Below, piece after piece: positions 9,183 to 21,362 of a DNA stretch of 64,000 bases. Both the position numbers and the translations under genes were made by a program. The notes beneath the pieces are model-generated. The model ran no database searches. It had not been told where the DNA came from and saw only the letters and a list, made by a program, of their open reading frames with translations. This DNA is from Selaginella moellendorffii (Eukaryota; Streptophyta; Lycopodiopsida; Selaginellales; Selaginellaceae). Numbering within the stretch: position 1 is the stretch's first letter; the number at the start of each line of letters is the position of its first letter. Location: assembly GCF_000143415.4 (NCBI RefSeq), contig NW_003314271.1, forward strand, positions 2,273,119 through 2,337,118, read 5' to 3'.

Positions 9183-12100
9183 ATGCATCAGGTACACCTC
9201 CTTTCCGCGCTCTGCGATTTCATCCCCGTGCACAGGAGGAGCACCAGGAGCACAAGGAGCACAAGGAGGGCGATCATCTCCTCATCCTCGAGGGCGACGC
9301 CATCACGTATGTGGCAGTCCCGGACAAGGGAAGGATCTGCTTTGTGGATCACCACACGGGGACCTGGGCGCCTCTCCCCGAGTCCGAGCGCTGCTGCCTC
9401 AAGGAGAGCCAACACGTCCACGCTCATGTCCATCACGGGGACACCACCGAGGATGTTCTGCTCGAGCAGGTATGGAATTGGCGTGGCTGGACGATTGACA
9501 GGCTTGCTCTTGGGTGGCAGTGCGTGGAGGAGGCATGCTGGGCTCTCCCCATGTCTTGGAACGAGCTCACTTCATCGCACAGGGACGAGCACAAGCACGA
9601 CGACGACTGTGGCCACAACCAGATCCCTCACGGTGATCACTACGACTTCCTGGTGCCCAAGCAGGATGGATCCTACGCGCTCGTCCGAGATGCCGGGGAT
9701 TCCCAGTACGAGCACGGCCGCCTAGTCAAGGTGGGAGAGTCGCTGGGAAAGCTCAAGCGGCGGCCGAAGCAGCAGCTGATGGATATCTTCAGCTACCAGA
9801 CCACCGACGGCAGAGGTTACGAGATTCTGGCTGAGGAGGACGATGCGGTGGTACACTCGCCCAGGCTTGCCGAGAACATCCTAAGCATTCCAGAGAACTT
9901 CCAGCAAGTTACGCGGACTGTGTTGAGCGTGATGGGTCTTTGCTGCCCCTCGGAGGTTCCTCTTGTCAGGAAAATCTTGGAGCCTTTACCCGGTGTCAAG
10001 GAGGTCTCGGTGAACTACACGTCGCGCAGTGTGACAGTTGTTCACGACAAGCTCTTGACACCTGAAGGACGTCTAGGTAGACAGCTTTATCTTCCGTGCT
10101 TACTCTGTTTTCTTCTCATCCTTCATTCTTGTCTTTCTCCAGTCAAAGCACTCAACGAAGCCAGGCTAGACGCAAGTTTACATCGTCGTGGAGAGCTGAA
10201 GAAGGCCAACAAGTGGCCCAGTCCGTGGACCATTTGCTGCGGTATTCTACTGCTTGTATCCTTTTTCAAACACTTCTGGAACCCTTTGAAATGGATGGCT
10301 ATCGGAGCCGTGGCTGTTGGTATACCGCCGATTCTTATGCGGAGCATAGCATCTCTAAGACGCTGGATTCTAGACATTAACATTCTTATGCTCATAGCAG
10401 GTACGATGAGTTGACAGGAAAGCAGGCTTTCCAGTGTCTGATGATGAAACGTTAGATCAGTCGGCGGCGCTATTGCTCTAGCTGACTACATTGAAGCTGG
10501 ATCGATCGTATTTCTGTTTACTCTAGCTGAGTGGCTGGAAGGACGATCGAGCGAGCAGGTAAGCTGTTCTTGTTTTTCGTTTTGTTTGTCCTTGCTCTTT
10601 ATGACACTCGTCGTGGTGTCTCAGGCGCGTTCCGCACTGGCGTCCGGTCTGGATGTCCCTCGGAACGCCATCCTTGCCGAAACCGGGGCGATGGTCTCCG
10701 TTGACGAAGTGAAACTTGGATCATCAATTGCTGTCAAAGCTGGGGAGATGATTCCCGTAGACGGGACTATCCTGTCGGGAGGGTGCTCTTTGGATGAAAG
10801 CAGCTTGACTGGTGAATCAAAACCTGTCGAGAAGACTTGCGGAAGCGAGGTTTGGGCTGGAACAGTGAATTTGGCTGGTACGAGGATTTATTCTTACGGT
10901 TCACTTTCGAAACTAACGTCATCCATGTCTGCAGGCTACATCACCGTGCAAACCACTGCACTTGCTGAAGACTCGGCTGTCTCAAGAATGATCAAACTCG
11001 TGGAGGAAGCTCAAGCAAAACGATCTCACTTCGAGCAGCTTGTGGAGAAGTTTGCAAAATTCTACACTCCTGGTAACTCGACAAAATCTCTGTGCCATTG
11101 CTAATACAGCGTTGCTCCGCGACAGTTTTGGTGGCGACAGCTCTTGGTCTGGCACTCATTCCGTTGATAGCGCACGTTCGCAATGAGAAGCACTGGCTGT
11201 ACTTAGCTCTCGTTCTGCTCGTTGTGGCTTGCCCGTGTGCTTTAGTCCTTTCGACGCCCGTCGCAGTCGCCTGCGGAATACAACACGCAGCAAGACTTGG
11301 AGTCGTGATCAAGGGTGGAAGCTACCTTGAAATCCTGGCCAAGATCAAATGCTTAGCTATGGACAAGACGGGAACACTGACAGAGGGACACTTCCGCGTT
11401 TCCGAAGTTGTGGCTGTTGGTGAAACCGAAGATCTGCAACAAATCTTGTATTGGTACGTTTGATTTTCCTGCTGTGTGTTGCTGATATAGTGTTTCTTGT
11501 TGCGCAGGTTGGCGAGTGTTGAAAGTAGATCGAGCCATCCAATGGCCGCTGCACTCGTCACGTACGCTAGCTTACAAGATGTTGTTCCATCGAAGTCCGT
11601 TACAGACTTTCAGATCATTGAAGGCGAAGGTGTGTCCGCCGTTGTGGATGGGCACTTGATAGAGATTGGTAACGCGCGATTAGCATCTCGCCTTGGCTGG
11701 AGCAATACAGGTTCTATCGGCTCCTCTTTCCGTGGACTTGTAATCTAACTGTTAGTTTTTCTCCAGCCATTACGAAGCTAGCGACTCAAACAGCAACCAT
11801 CGGCTGGGTTGGAAAGGATCACCAGCTCCTGGCAGTTTTCAGCCTCGAGGATCATGTACGGGAGGAAGCAGCAGAAGCAGTGCGGAGTCTAAAGGTTTAC
11901 CTTTGAGCTTTTTTTCCGTGTTTGCTCACAAGCTGTCTTTTGTTTATGGCAGCGTCTGAACGTCCAGATTCATATGTTGACTGGGGATAACAATGAGACG
12001 GCCCAGGACGTCCAGAGCAAAGTAAGCTTCGATTTCGTCTTGTATCTTCGAGGGGTCACTTGAACTATCTCCACTACAGTTGGGAGGAGTCACTGTGCAC

Positions 12101-12760
12101 GCCGGTCTTCTCCCTCAGGACAAAGTCAGAATCATCCAAGAGCTGAAAGAAAACGCCGGTGTGACGGGAATGATAGGGGATGGGATAAACGATGCCCCGG
12201 CTTTAGCAGCAGCGGACGTAGGATTCGCCATGGGTCTAGCCGGATCAGCAGTGGCAATGGAGACATCGGACGTTTTCCTGATGACCGACGATCTCCGGAA
12301 GCTGGGCTTGGTGGTGAGCCTGGGAAGGAGAGTCCGCACCAAAGTTATACAGAACGTTGTCATCTCGGTAGGCCTCAAAGCCGCAATGCTGGCACTCTCG
12401 TTCGCTGGCTATGGCTACCTGTGGATGGCTGTCCTGGTAGACGTCGGGGCGTGCTTGCTGGTGATCTCAAACAGCACGCTCTTGCTCCGTGGAACAGGGA
12501 AGACGAGATCGTCGGGCAACCACCATCGCCATGGAAAGAATTGCAAGGATCACGACCACGATCAGCACAGTAGTAAACAGTCCTCCAAGGACGACGATCA
12601 CGCTGAAAGAACACAGTGCTCAGATCACGAGCATGCCGCTGAAAAGCACCAGCTCCATCGCCACCATAGCCATGACCATACCCAGCAGGATCAAACACAC
12701 TCGCACTGCAAGAACGCTTGTGGCAAAGGCCAATCGTGCTGCAGCGTGCCAAAGATATAA
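9183..12760 (+). CDS. Zinc/cadmium-type heavy-metal P1B ATPase (HMA)
   Basis: Eleven exons ending in TAA; about 997 residues. Exons: 9183-9191, 9248-10076 (or from 9236), 10143-10400, 10461-10558, 10625-10877, 10935-11072, 11126-11453, 11508-11710, 11767-11894, 11953-12021, 12080-12760. One HMA domain with GLCCPSE (about residue 245) matches plant Zn/Cd HMA2-4 pumps. Catalytic motifs: TGES (actuator), CPC in VVACPCALVLSTP, phosphorylation site DKTGTLTEG, SSHP (HP motif), and GDGINDAPALAAADVG. The C-terminal tail is rich in His and Cys (HRHHSHDH, CGKGQSCC), as in these transporters. It should export Zn(2+)/Cd(2+) across the plasma or vacuolar membrane. Unusually, about 240 residues precede the HMA domain, with His clusters and CGHNQIPHGDHYDFLVP. 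The first exon codes for only three residues; its assignment rests on there being no other in-frame ATG. Confidence 0.9.
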
Positions 12761-13276
12761 ACAAAGTCTCCATTTCGTTCACTCTTGCTTACTCAGGACT
12801 TTTTTCTCCAGGCTTCATACATAAACGGCCACGACCATTGTCTGTTGATTCTCTTTTTGATTGCATTGCATTATTGCTAGCATTGTTGAAATCATTCGTG
12901 TCATTTTTTTATTTGATTTGAGTAGGCATTTACAAATCCTAAGTGTTGATAACTTTTTTAGTTTTGACTTAGTCAGTTTTCATTTTGCGTTCAGTTATGG
13001 GTTTATGCTGATGCAAGAGAGTACAAGCATCCTTAATAAATATCATCCCATTGCAATGGTACTTTATACAACTAATTGAAATAAACTACTTCACCATAAT
13101 AATGTTTAGGGTTTTGAGACATATTTCTTAAATGCTATTAAAGGGTGATTATGTTACCACCACTTTGTTGTTAAAGCAAAATAATTTAGTTATCCATATT
13201 ATTTACTAAGCCTTCAAGTTTCAAATTTACAATTTTGAAGTTGTTCATCACTTTAAGAGTTCAATATGATGTTGGT

Positions 13277-13388
<112 letters not shown>

Positions 13389-14109
13389 ATATTGTTTTAA
13401 CATTTGTGGATTTTTTAAACAAGGGTTTATACTATTAATAATTGTTATGTTTGATATTCAGTATCCACAAGATGCAAAGCTAAATTTGCATTCTTTAGAT
13501 AATGTTGGGGAGGATTAAAAAAAGTGTTAAGATGTGAATCCAAGGGATTTGTGATGGCTTTAAGAATCTTGTATCATTTGTCAATAACTTACATTTATAT
13601 GCTTAATATCACTTTAAAAATAACCTTCTTTATTTTGTAGGGATTGATATAAATGATTATTTATTCTTAATAGTGATTTTGGTTTTCATTTCAGACTTCC
13701 TCAACTCTCCTATTTTAAGATATCCTTATATAATTAAAAAGTTGCAGAAGTCTTGTTATTACCTGAAGATACAATAATATGTCATCAAAGTATATATATA
13801 TATAAGATCATAATACTCCCCTTCATATTATAGAAGGACGGTTGGAATTAATTGTAATTTTTTATTCATTTGAGTTGGTGGCATTCTATTATATAAGGCC
13901 TTTTCCTTGACTGCTAGAAATAAATATGTAATTATTGCTTTCGATTATTTAACTTATTTAGTTACTCTTGCTAATGCATCTATAATTATTATTAGATACT
14001 TCCTCTTCAATCAAGTGGTATTCCAACATTCTTGTCTAGAGAGGGTGTTTTTGGACAACGATCTTACATTTATACTTGAGGTATGTCATATTTTGATATC
14101 TCAATTGGT

Positions 14110-14435
14110 ATAACATATGTTGTTTTCACCCTTTACCCTATAATGATTTACCATAAAATAAGAAACTTAACCTTAAACATGTATATCAAGGGCAATGGAG
14201 TGGGACTTGGGTTTTAAAACCTTAAGCCACTAAATAAAGGGATGGACCTAAACTGTAGTATATGTGGTTTTTATCTTTTATTCTATGGTGATTTATTATA
14301 GATAACCATGAAATGGAATCTAAACCCTCCATGTGCTATGTATTATATGCCACGTGCCACATGCCATATGTCCAAAGGACAATAGAGTGAAACTTGAATT
14401 TCAGGGCTTTAAGCCATTGAATGAAGCCAAACTTC
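14110..14435 (+). repeat. Degenerate tandem duplication
   Basis: Two copies of about 150-175 bp sharing the order: TATG-TTGTTTTCACC-like start, CTATAATGATTTA or CTATGGTGATTTA, a run on AATAGAGTG/AATGGAGTG and an end at CTTTAAGCCA or CCTTAAGCCACTAAAT. Identity by eye is moderate, so the duplication is old. Confidence 0.45.
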
Positions 14436-17400
14436 TAAGTATAGAGCCAAGGAGTGATGAGCACATAATAACTCTTGAGCATACATTCTAAGGAGTTTAG
14501 GCTCACGAAGCAACTTAGAACAATTCAGCATCCCAATGCTAAAACCAATAGGCAAAATAGAGTCAAATAGAGTCTAGTGCTATTTCAAAGGATATAAATA
14601 CTCCACTAGCTAGTATGGTGTGGAACTTGAGCTTAAACCCAAGCTAAACATAGAACAAAAACAAAAACGCAAGCAGAAGCAAAACTATGCCTTAGGTTGA
14701 TTAGCCATGCCTAACCTACCCACTATCTCTACTATACATTTGGAACTACCCCCCCTTACCCCTTGAGGAACACATGCTTTGGGTTTTCACCCAAAGCCTC
14801 CCTTAGTACCAAGAATTAGTATCTGGGACAAGTTTGAAACTTATTAGAAATGGAATGCCCCAAGATTGTGAATTTGGATATGGGATAAACACCATTGTGT
14901 TCAGGGCAATCTCTACATTTTGTAAATATGCCAAATAAGCAAATCTAGACACTTTCCATAAATAGTATTTAGAACTAAAATGAGACTAACACAAAGGACT
15001 TGATAGCGAGGGTGTTTGGCAGACATAATAAGTTATCATCTAGTGATATTGAGGGACTAGTTTCAATATGTGAGGGTTTTTATCAAGCTAGTGCAAAACA
15101 GAGCAAAAGAGAACAAATTAGGCCAAATATGTTTGGCTAAATAGACATTTAGGAATTTTATCCTTATGCTCATCCAGCCAAGTACAAATGCAAAATCAAG
15201 TTTATTAACACTTGAATAAGAGGGATTCATAAAATATCTAATAATACCGACCTCCTGCTATCGTGGCAATAAGGAAAGAATATCCAAAAAGACTAACCAA
15301 TAGGTAATTTTCAATACCCAAAGTCATATTCGCGACATTAAGGAAGTGCTAAAAAATAACTCCCACTCCTGGAAGAGAAACTAATTGTAATGCTCCCAAC
15401 CTAGGTAGAATGGTGCCCCACTTAAGTACCATATAGCTCATTGATCCTCGCCTCGTCATAAAAGCTTGGGCTTTCCCTTTAAAACAGAGGTGGGGAGTTA
15501 GAATATTGCTATTATGTCATAGTGTTTCCCTCAAAAATGCATTTAAGGCTTAGAATTTTCTTTTTTCCAATTTATCAATTTACCTCATCTATCTAACCAC
15601 TTTTGCATTGGCCTTAGTTAAATTCTTTTGCTAAGGTTCACACCTCTTACTTAATCCCACTTAAATTTAGCTACTCACTATATAAGCAACAAGGTGTTAA
15701 CTATCCATCCATAAATTCCCAAACTCTCTCCCAATCCCTTTCTTTAGATTAAATTAGATTTAAAGCTTAGCTATACTCTTCGCATTATACCAAGGGATAT
15801 TAGAAATCTGAAGACTTGGTGTGCTTGGTTGCTTATAGTGAAGGATAGAGGCAGATCACTAGAAGATGGCTAAGGCAAATTAGAAAGGAACAAAAGTAAA
15901 GATTAAACTATCTGTGCAGATGTAACCTTTAGTCAAACAAGAAGTAGTGAATGAAAAATCCTTATATGAGAAGGACTCCAATAGTTGTTCAAGGCTTGAT
16001 TAGACGCTCTAAAAGGACAATCTAAAGACCCTCATATACAAGTTAATGCATTACAAGAAATAAAAGAAAAAATAAAAGATTGTAGATATAAGTAATGTAG
16101 AAGGCATGGACTTTTTGATGAGTACTAAGGTATAACTAAATAGGGTTGAGTAAAGTGAGGTGAAGTCTATCCTATAAGCAATTCTTAAGTACAAACCAAA
16201 GCCTCTATTGGTTTTTAAGGGAGTGAATGACTATAATGTGGTGGAAATATTTATTCTATGATATAGAGGATTAGTTTTAAGTGTTATGATTATTAAACTC
16301 ACAAAAAATCTCATATGCAAAACTATACTTAAAGGATAATGTTAAATTTTCGTGAACAATGACAAAGGCTAATGAAAAACCAATAACTACCTGGGAAGTG
16401 ATGAAGACAAAAATTCAAATAATCTATATTCCCCCAAATGTTATTTTGCATTTGAAGGATGAGTTGAGCAGAGTAAAGCAAACAGAAACCATTTATATAT
16501 GAATGTGATTATGGCTAAAAGGATCTTTTTCATAAATATAGGTGATATAAATAAAGGAAGCATTAGATGTGGTTACCAAGATGCATTTTAATAACAATCA
16601 GCAAAAACAAACTCAACTAGGTCTAGGTCTATATTTAACAAGGGATTCAGACCAAAAGAAATATATAAAAAAGGGAAATTCAAAAACAATTTCTTTAAAA
16701 ATGAGTTTGTGAAGTTTTGGAAAGGCCAAAAAATATATAGGTGAAGTCCAAACAAAGGTATGTAATCCAATCTTTATCTTAAAGTTATTCATTACATAAG
16801 CAACTTTGGTAGAGAGTTACTTATGACATTTACTAGCCCTCCAAAGGAAGCTTAGAGGTAGCTCTATTAAGATCTTTATTGATATAAATGCTTTAAAAAA
16901 TTTTATGGTTGCACACAATCTAACAAGCTAAATTAACAATGCAATAACTAGGATAATTAAGGACTATAGAGTTTGTTTAAAGTAGCCAAAGCACCAATGA
17001 AGTACTTTGATAAGAGCTGAAGTAAGGATATAGAAAGTGGACATGAATTTTACTATTTTAAACATAGTGTGATTTGATATAATCTTTGAGATGGATTAGT
17101 TCAATTATTTATAATAGCATTGCATGAATAAAGTAGAAACCTAATGGTATTGATGAATACACTTGGAGAATGATCTATGGTGAAGGCCTAAGATCTATAA
17201 AGAGGGTGAAGTAAGTCTAAAGATTCCTACTTGAACTTAGTGCCTACTAAAAAATAGTTTACTAAGAGAACTAAGGTAGCATTTTTGTGCTTACTCTTTA
17301 TGAAACGATAAAAAGATGGGAATAAAAAAAATACCCTTAATGATCCAACAAGTATTAGATCAATTTTGAGATACAATACTAAAGAAATTGTTGGCGGGGT

Positions 17401-17449
17401 TACCCCCTACTTAATTAATAGAATATAAGATTGAGTTAGTTGAGTGATT

Positions 17450-17735
17450 CATCCCCCTTATCAATTGAATGAAAAGGAACTCAAAGAGTTTAAATACTAA
17501 CTTAAGGAGTTGATTGATGAACAATTTGCCATATGAAACTTTAGTGTTATTTATTTTAAAAAAACAATGGCTTTATGTGTATATGCATAGATGACTAGTT
17601 GTTCAACAAGTATACAAAGAAGAATAAATACCCTTTATCAATGATTAAAGACTTGTTTGATAGGTTGGAAAAAGTAAAATACTTCTTACAAATCCCTTTA
17701 TCAATTGAATAAAAAGGAAGTCAAGGAGCTTAAAT
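17450..17735 (+). pseudogene. Decayed Gypsy reverse transcriptase fragment
   Basis: Translation with stops gives PYQLNEKELKEFKY, then LKELIDEQFAI, a degraded VYFKKKDG-like region and finally YPLSMIKDLFDRLEKVKYF. This is the order of the N-terminal RT region of Ty3/Gypsy pol. Several in-frame stops and substitutions show it is long dead. The first about 45 bp are repeated at 17694-17735. Confidence 0.75.
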
Positions 17736-17740
17736 GCATC

Positions 17741-17948
17741 CATAACCCATGAGATAAAGGTGATTAGACATAACTTTAGTATAATAAGTTAATATATCAG
17801 TGGTACCTTTGAGTGTTTGTCATAGGATTGAACATGTGACACTTATGCTCCACGTGTTTAATCCTATAACAAACACCCAAAAGTACCATTGATATATTAG
17901 CCTGTTATATTAAGGATATATTTAATCACCTTTGTCTCGTAAGTCATG
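17741..17948. repeat. Inverted repeat, arms about 98 bp, 12-bp spacer
   Basis: Arm 17741-17838 is the imperfect reverse complement of 17851-17948. Matching landmarks are GGTACC/GTACCATT with ATATATTAG, TAATCACCTTTGTCTCG and ATCCTATAACAAACACCC. The right arm continues into direct copies. Confidence 0.75.
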
Positions 17949-18388
17949 AATGACCCAATAGATGCATTTCATTCATAACCTTCATAAGTCTTATTCCCGA
18001 CTTGAGGGATATATTAGTATTGTGAATGGCATTTATGCCATTTGGCCTTTGCACTTGGTTTAAGTGTTCCACATATTCGATCATATAACAAACACCCAAA
18101 GGTACCACTAATATATTAACCTATTATGCTAAAGCTATATTTAATCACCTTTATCTTGTGGGTTATGGATGACCCAATAGATGCTATTCACTCACAACCT
18201 CCATAAGTCTCATTCCCGACTTAGAGGACATATTAATATCATGAATGGCATCTATGCCACTCAGCATTTGCACTTGGTCTGAGTGCTCCAAGTGTTCAAT
18301 CTTATGATAGACACCTAAAGGTACTACTAATATATCAGCCTATTATATTAAGGTTATGTTTAATCACCATTGTGTTATAAGTAGTCTA
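17851..18388 (+). repeat. Direct repeat, about 215-225 bp period, 2.4 copies
   Basis: Units start near 17851, 18066 and 18292. Each holds ACAAACACCCAAAGGTACC-like sequence, TTAATCACC, ATGACCCAATAGATGC, ATTCCCGACTT and GCATTTGCACTTGGT. The third unit breaks off near 18388. Confidence 0.75.
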
Positions 18389-19109
18389 AAACCACCCATA
18401 CTATAGTTTCATCTCCCAAAGATTAAGTCATCCATCCATGAGTGGTCATTTCATGACCACACTTTAGCATCTATAGAATGTCCAAAGACATGGGGACACT
18501 CTTCCTTAATATCCCTTCTTCAATCCCCACTAAATCCCTTTCTGTTCACGGTTGCGCTTGCTAACATTGCCACTGGGTTAAGGTCCGAAGGCTTGACCAC
18601 AAAATTCCATTGACTTTTAGGACTTCTTTGCCACGTGACCATATCCTTGGTCACTACATAAGAGGATTGCTCCTCTTCTTTTCCACAATCTAGGACTTTG
18701 GGATGACATTTCGAAATACTATGGTCTAACACAAACTTTGTAGGTACTCTCCCCACCTTTTGCCTCTAAGTGCCTTAGCTATGTGGGTAAAGTGATGTTC
18801 TAATGAGCCACACCAGATATCCAAGTAAGTAGTGCCACCCACACTTGAAATGAGAGTATCGGCCATTCGATCTCCCGAGGGAATTAGAGCTAGTTTTTAA
18901 ACACTTTACCAAATTACCCTACTTATCCATCTATGTTCACTTTATCCTTAAACTTCTTAATAGTTATATTATCACCCACCATATGGGTATAACATTCCTT
19001 GGTGATATTGACCTTTCTTGGCCAAATTAATTCCACTAGAATCCTCCCTTTACTATCCTTTTGAAGCTCACTAAACCCCTAGGGTCTAAGAGACAATTGC
19101 TTTGGGCTT

Positions 19110-19510
19110 TTACCTTTGGACTCAAATTCGGACTCGGACTTAGACTCACTCTCGATCTCAGTCTCGGTCTCAGTCTCGATCCTAGTCTTGATTTTGGTTT
19201 TGGACACAATCTCAATCTCTATCTTGGACTCAACCTTAGGCTCCATCTTGGACTCCATTTTAGACTCTTTCTCAGACTCCATCTTGTATTCCATTTCAAA
19301 CTCTTTTTCAAACTCCTTCTTGGACTTCATCTTGAACTTTATTTTGGACTCTTTTTTGGACTCTATCTTAGATTCCATCTCAGACTCCATTTTAGATTCC
19401 ATCTTAGACTCTATTTTAAATTCCATCTTAGACTCCATCTCTGACTCCTTCTCGAACTCCATCTTAGATTCATTTTCAAACTCCTTCTCAGATTCAGTCT
19501 CAACACTTCT
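19110..19510 (+). repeat. Minisatellite, about 12-bp unit (GACTCCATCTTA type)
   Basis: More than 25 imperfect units such as GACTCCATCTTG, GACTCCATTTTA and GACTCTATCTTA. Both strands stay open for long stretches only because a 12-bp unit has no stop in those frames. The same unit recurs at 62335-62515. Confidence 0.85.
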
Positions 19511-19734
19511 ATATATCATAACATTTGCCATGTGTCAGTCTTTCTTGTGTCCCTTTCTAAATATTCGTTCATCAATTGTTTCATACTTATTCCTTGAGCA
19601 CTTCGTTCAGAGTTTCACTCCCACTCCTAACTTTCTAAATCGAAGCTTTTGGTCCCAACATGTTACACTCATTTGACTTCATTGCCATATGGCACATTTT
19701 TCAGCTCTACTTTAGGGCTTAGGGAACAAATTCT

Positions 19735-20834
19735 TATTAGGCTAAATATGCTTATTATCCTTATTATAATTGATTATATGGATAGATTTTTTTATCTATA
19801 TAGATTTCAATAAATAGTTCACTCTAATTTTGGTCAATATTTACTTGGGTATACATGATTATCCTTAGTAGGAGCATTGTCAATACAAGACAAGCACCTA
19901 ATAGTCTTTTTACAATGACATATATGGATGATGACATAAGTTTACCTCATAGGCTTATGGTCTCTAAATGCAATATTTATTAGAAATTTTAAATGCTTTA
20001 AAATATTTATTTTTTAAAATTTTCTATTTTCTACAGAAAATATATAATAGATAATGATTCTTTATTTTGGATAATGTATATAAAACTGTTAAATAATACA
20101 TTTATTGGTGTTGGGATTCTGGATGCTCTTACCTATGGCCTTATAGGAGGATGTAAGTACTCAACTAATTAATATGGTAAAACCTAAGTTGGACACAAAA
20201 TGGAGATGATATTAAAAAATATATTAATTATAGAATGGTATTAATTTTTGAATGTGGACAAGAGATTCTCTACTTTCTAAAGATATATTTAATTTATAAA
20301 ACACTTTCCATAAATAAATAATAGGACTAACATCTAAGATATTATAGCAAGTGTCTAATAGATACAGTAAGTTCTTTACTATATAGCAATATTAAATTCT
20401 TTATTATATAGCAATGTTGTGGGACTACTGCTGAATATGCAAGGGTTCGTATCATTAACCAATGCAAGACACAACAGAACAGAAACTCTTTACTAGGCTA
20501 AGTATGCTTACCATCTTTATTCATGTCTGGTCTTATAATTTATTATATGGGTAGTTTTCTTTAAATAGTTCACCCTAGTTTTGTTTAATATTTGCATGAT
20601 TATTGCATTGCCAATGCAAGACATACCAGAACCTAATAATCTTTTAGCAATGGCATCTATGGATTACAACTTAAGTTTGTGTCATAGGCTTTATGGTCTC
20701 TAAATGGAATATTTATTGGAAATTTTAAATGTTCCAACACATTTATTTTAAAACTTTTCTATTTTCCACAGAAAATATATAGTAGATAATGATTCCTTAT
20801 TTTGGATAATATTCAAAAAACTGTTAAATAATGC
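19735..20834 (+). mobile_element. Candidate small LTR element with two direct repeats
   Basis: A repeat of about 340-370 bp occurs at about 19735-20103 and 20493-20834, same orientation. Shared landmarks in order: AGGCTAA-TATGCTTA, TAAATAGTTCAC, GACAAG or GACATA with CCTAATA, GGCTTATGGTCTCTAAATG, and AGATAATGATTC then CTTATTTTGGATAAT. Only about 390 bp lie between, without coding sequence, so if this is an LTR element it is a non-autonomous (TRIM-like) one. Confidence 0.5.
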
Positions 20835-21221
20835 ACCACGAGAGCAGACAGTTGATTTCTTCTTTGATGCTATAAACTGGCATGAAAATGATTGGAGCTT
20901 ATAATTACATGCATGCAGTTCATCCTTATACACTACAGCAAGTCTAGACTAGCTGATTTACAAGGATGATGCTATCCTGATAGGAACAAGAAATTGAAAA
21001 CTTAGTGAAGCCTGTAAATTCCTTTTCTTCAAGTTTGAATTCAATCAGGTTACCAAAGAAAGATATCCCTTCCGAGTCACAAAAGATTTGGTACTTCTGA
21101 CTTTCTGTACAACTTATAGACATAGTTGGTCTTTAAAAGTGTGACAGCAGGATGGATTCAACTTTACGTCTGGATGCCCCAGTAAAAATTGCGAGCAGCC
21201 TCCAATCCTAGCAAGTTGCAG

Positions 21222-21229
21222 TATAAAAA
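21222..21229 (+). promoter_or_regulatory. TATA box of the terpene synthase-like gene
   Basis: TATAAAAA in the context GCAGTATAAAAAGC, 141 bp before the chosen ATG, the only clear TATA element in this flank. Confidence 0.6.
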
Positions 21230-21362
21230 GCAACCTCGACTCCCTAACAATTGAAAAGTACAAAGTTCCGTGTGACAAAGTTCTTGGAAAGCTATCCTTG
21301 TAAAGTTCCTCCTTTAGAATTTGTATATTTGTCGGTGTATGTGTGATCCAAAGTTGGTGATC

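Noticed and set aside
17741-18388. CRISPR-like array
   Set aside because: Repeat units are long and diverged, one is inverted, there are no regular short spacers, and this is a plant genome.
19061-19676. Long plus and minus ORFs rich in Leu/Ser or Glu/Lys
   Set aside because: They are readings of a 12-bp minisatellite and have no protein-like variation.
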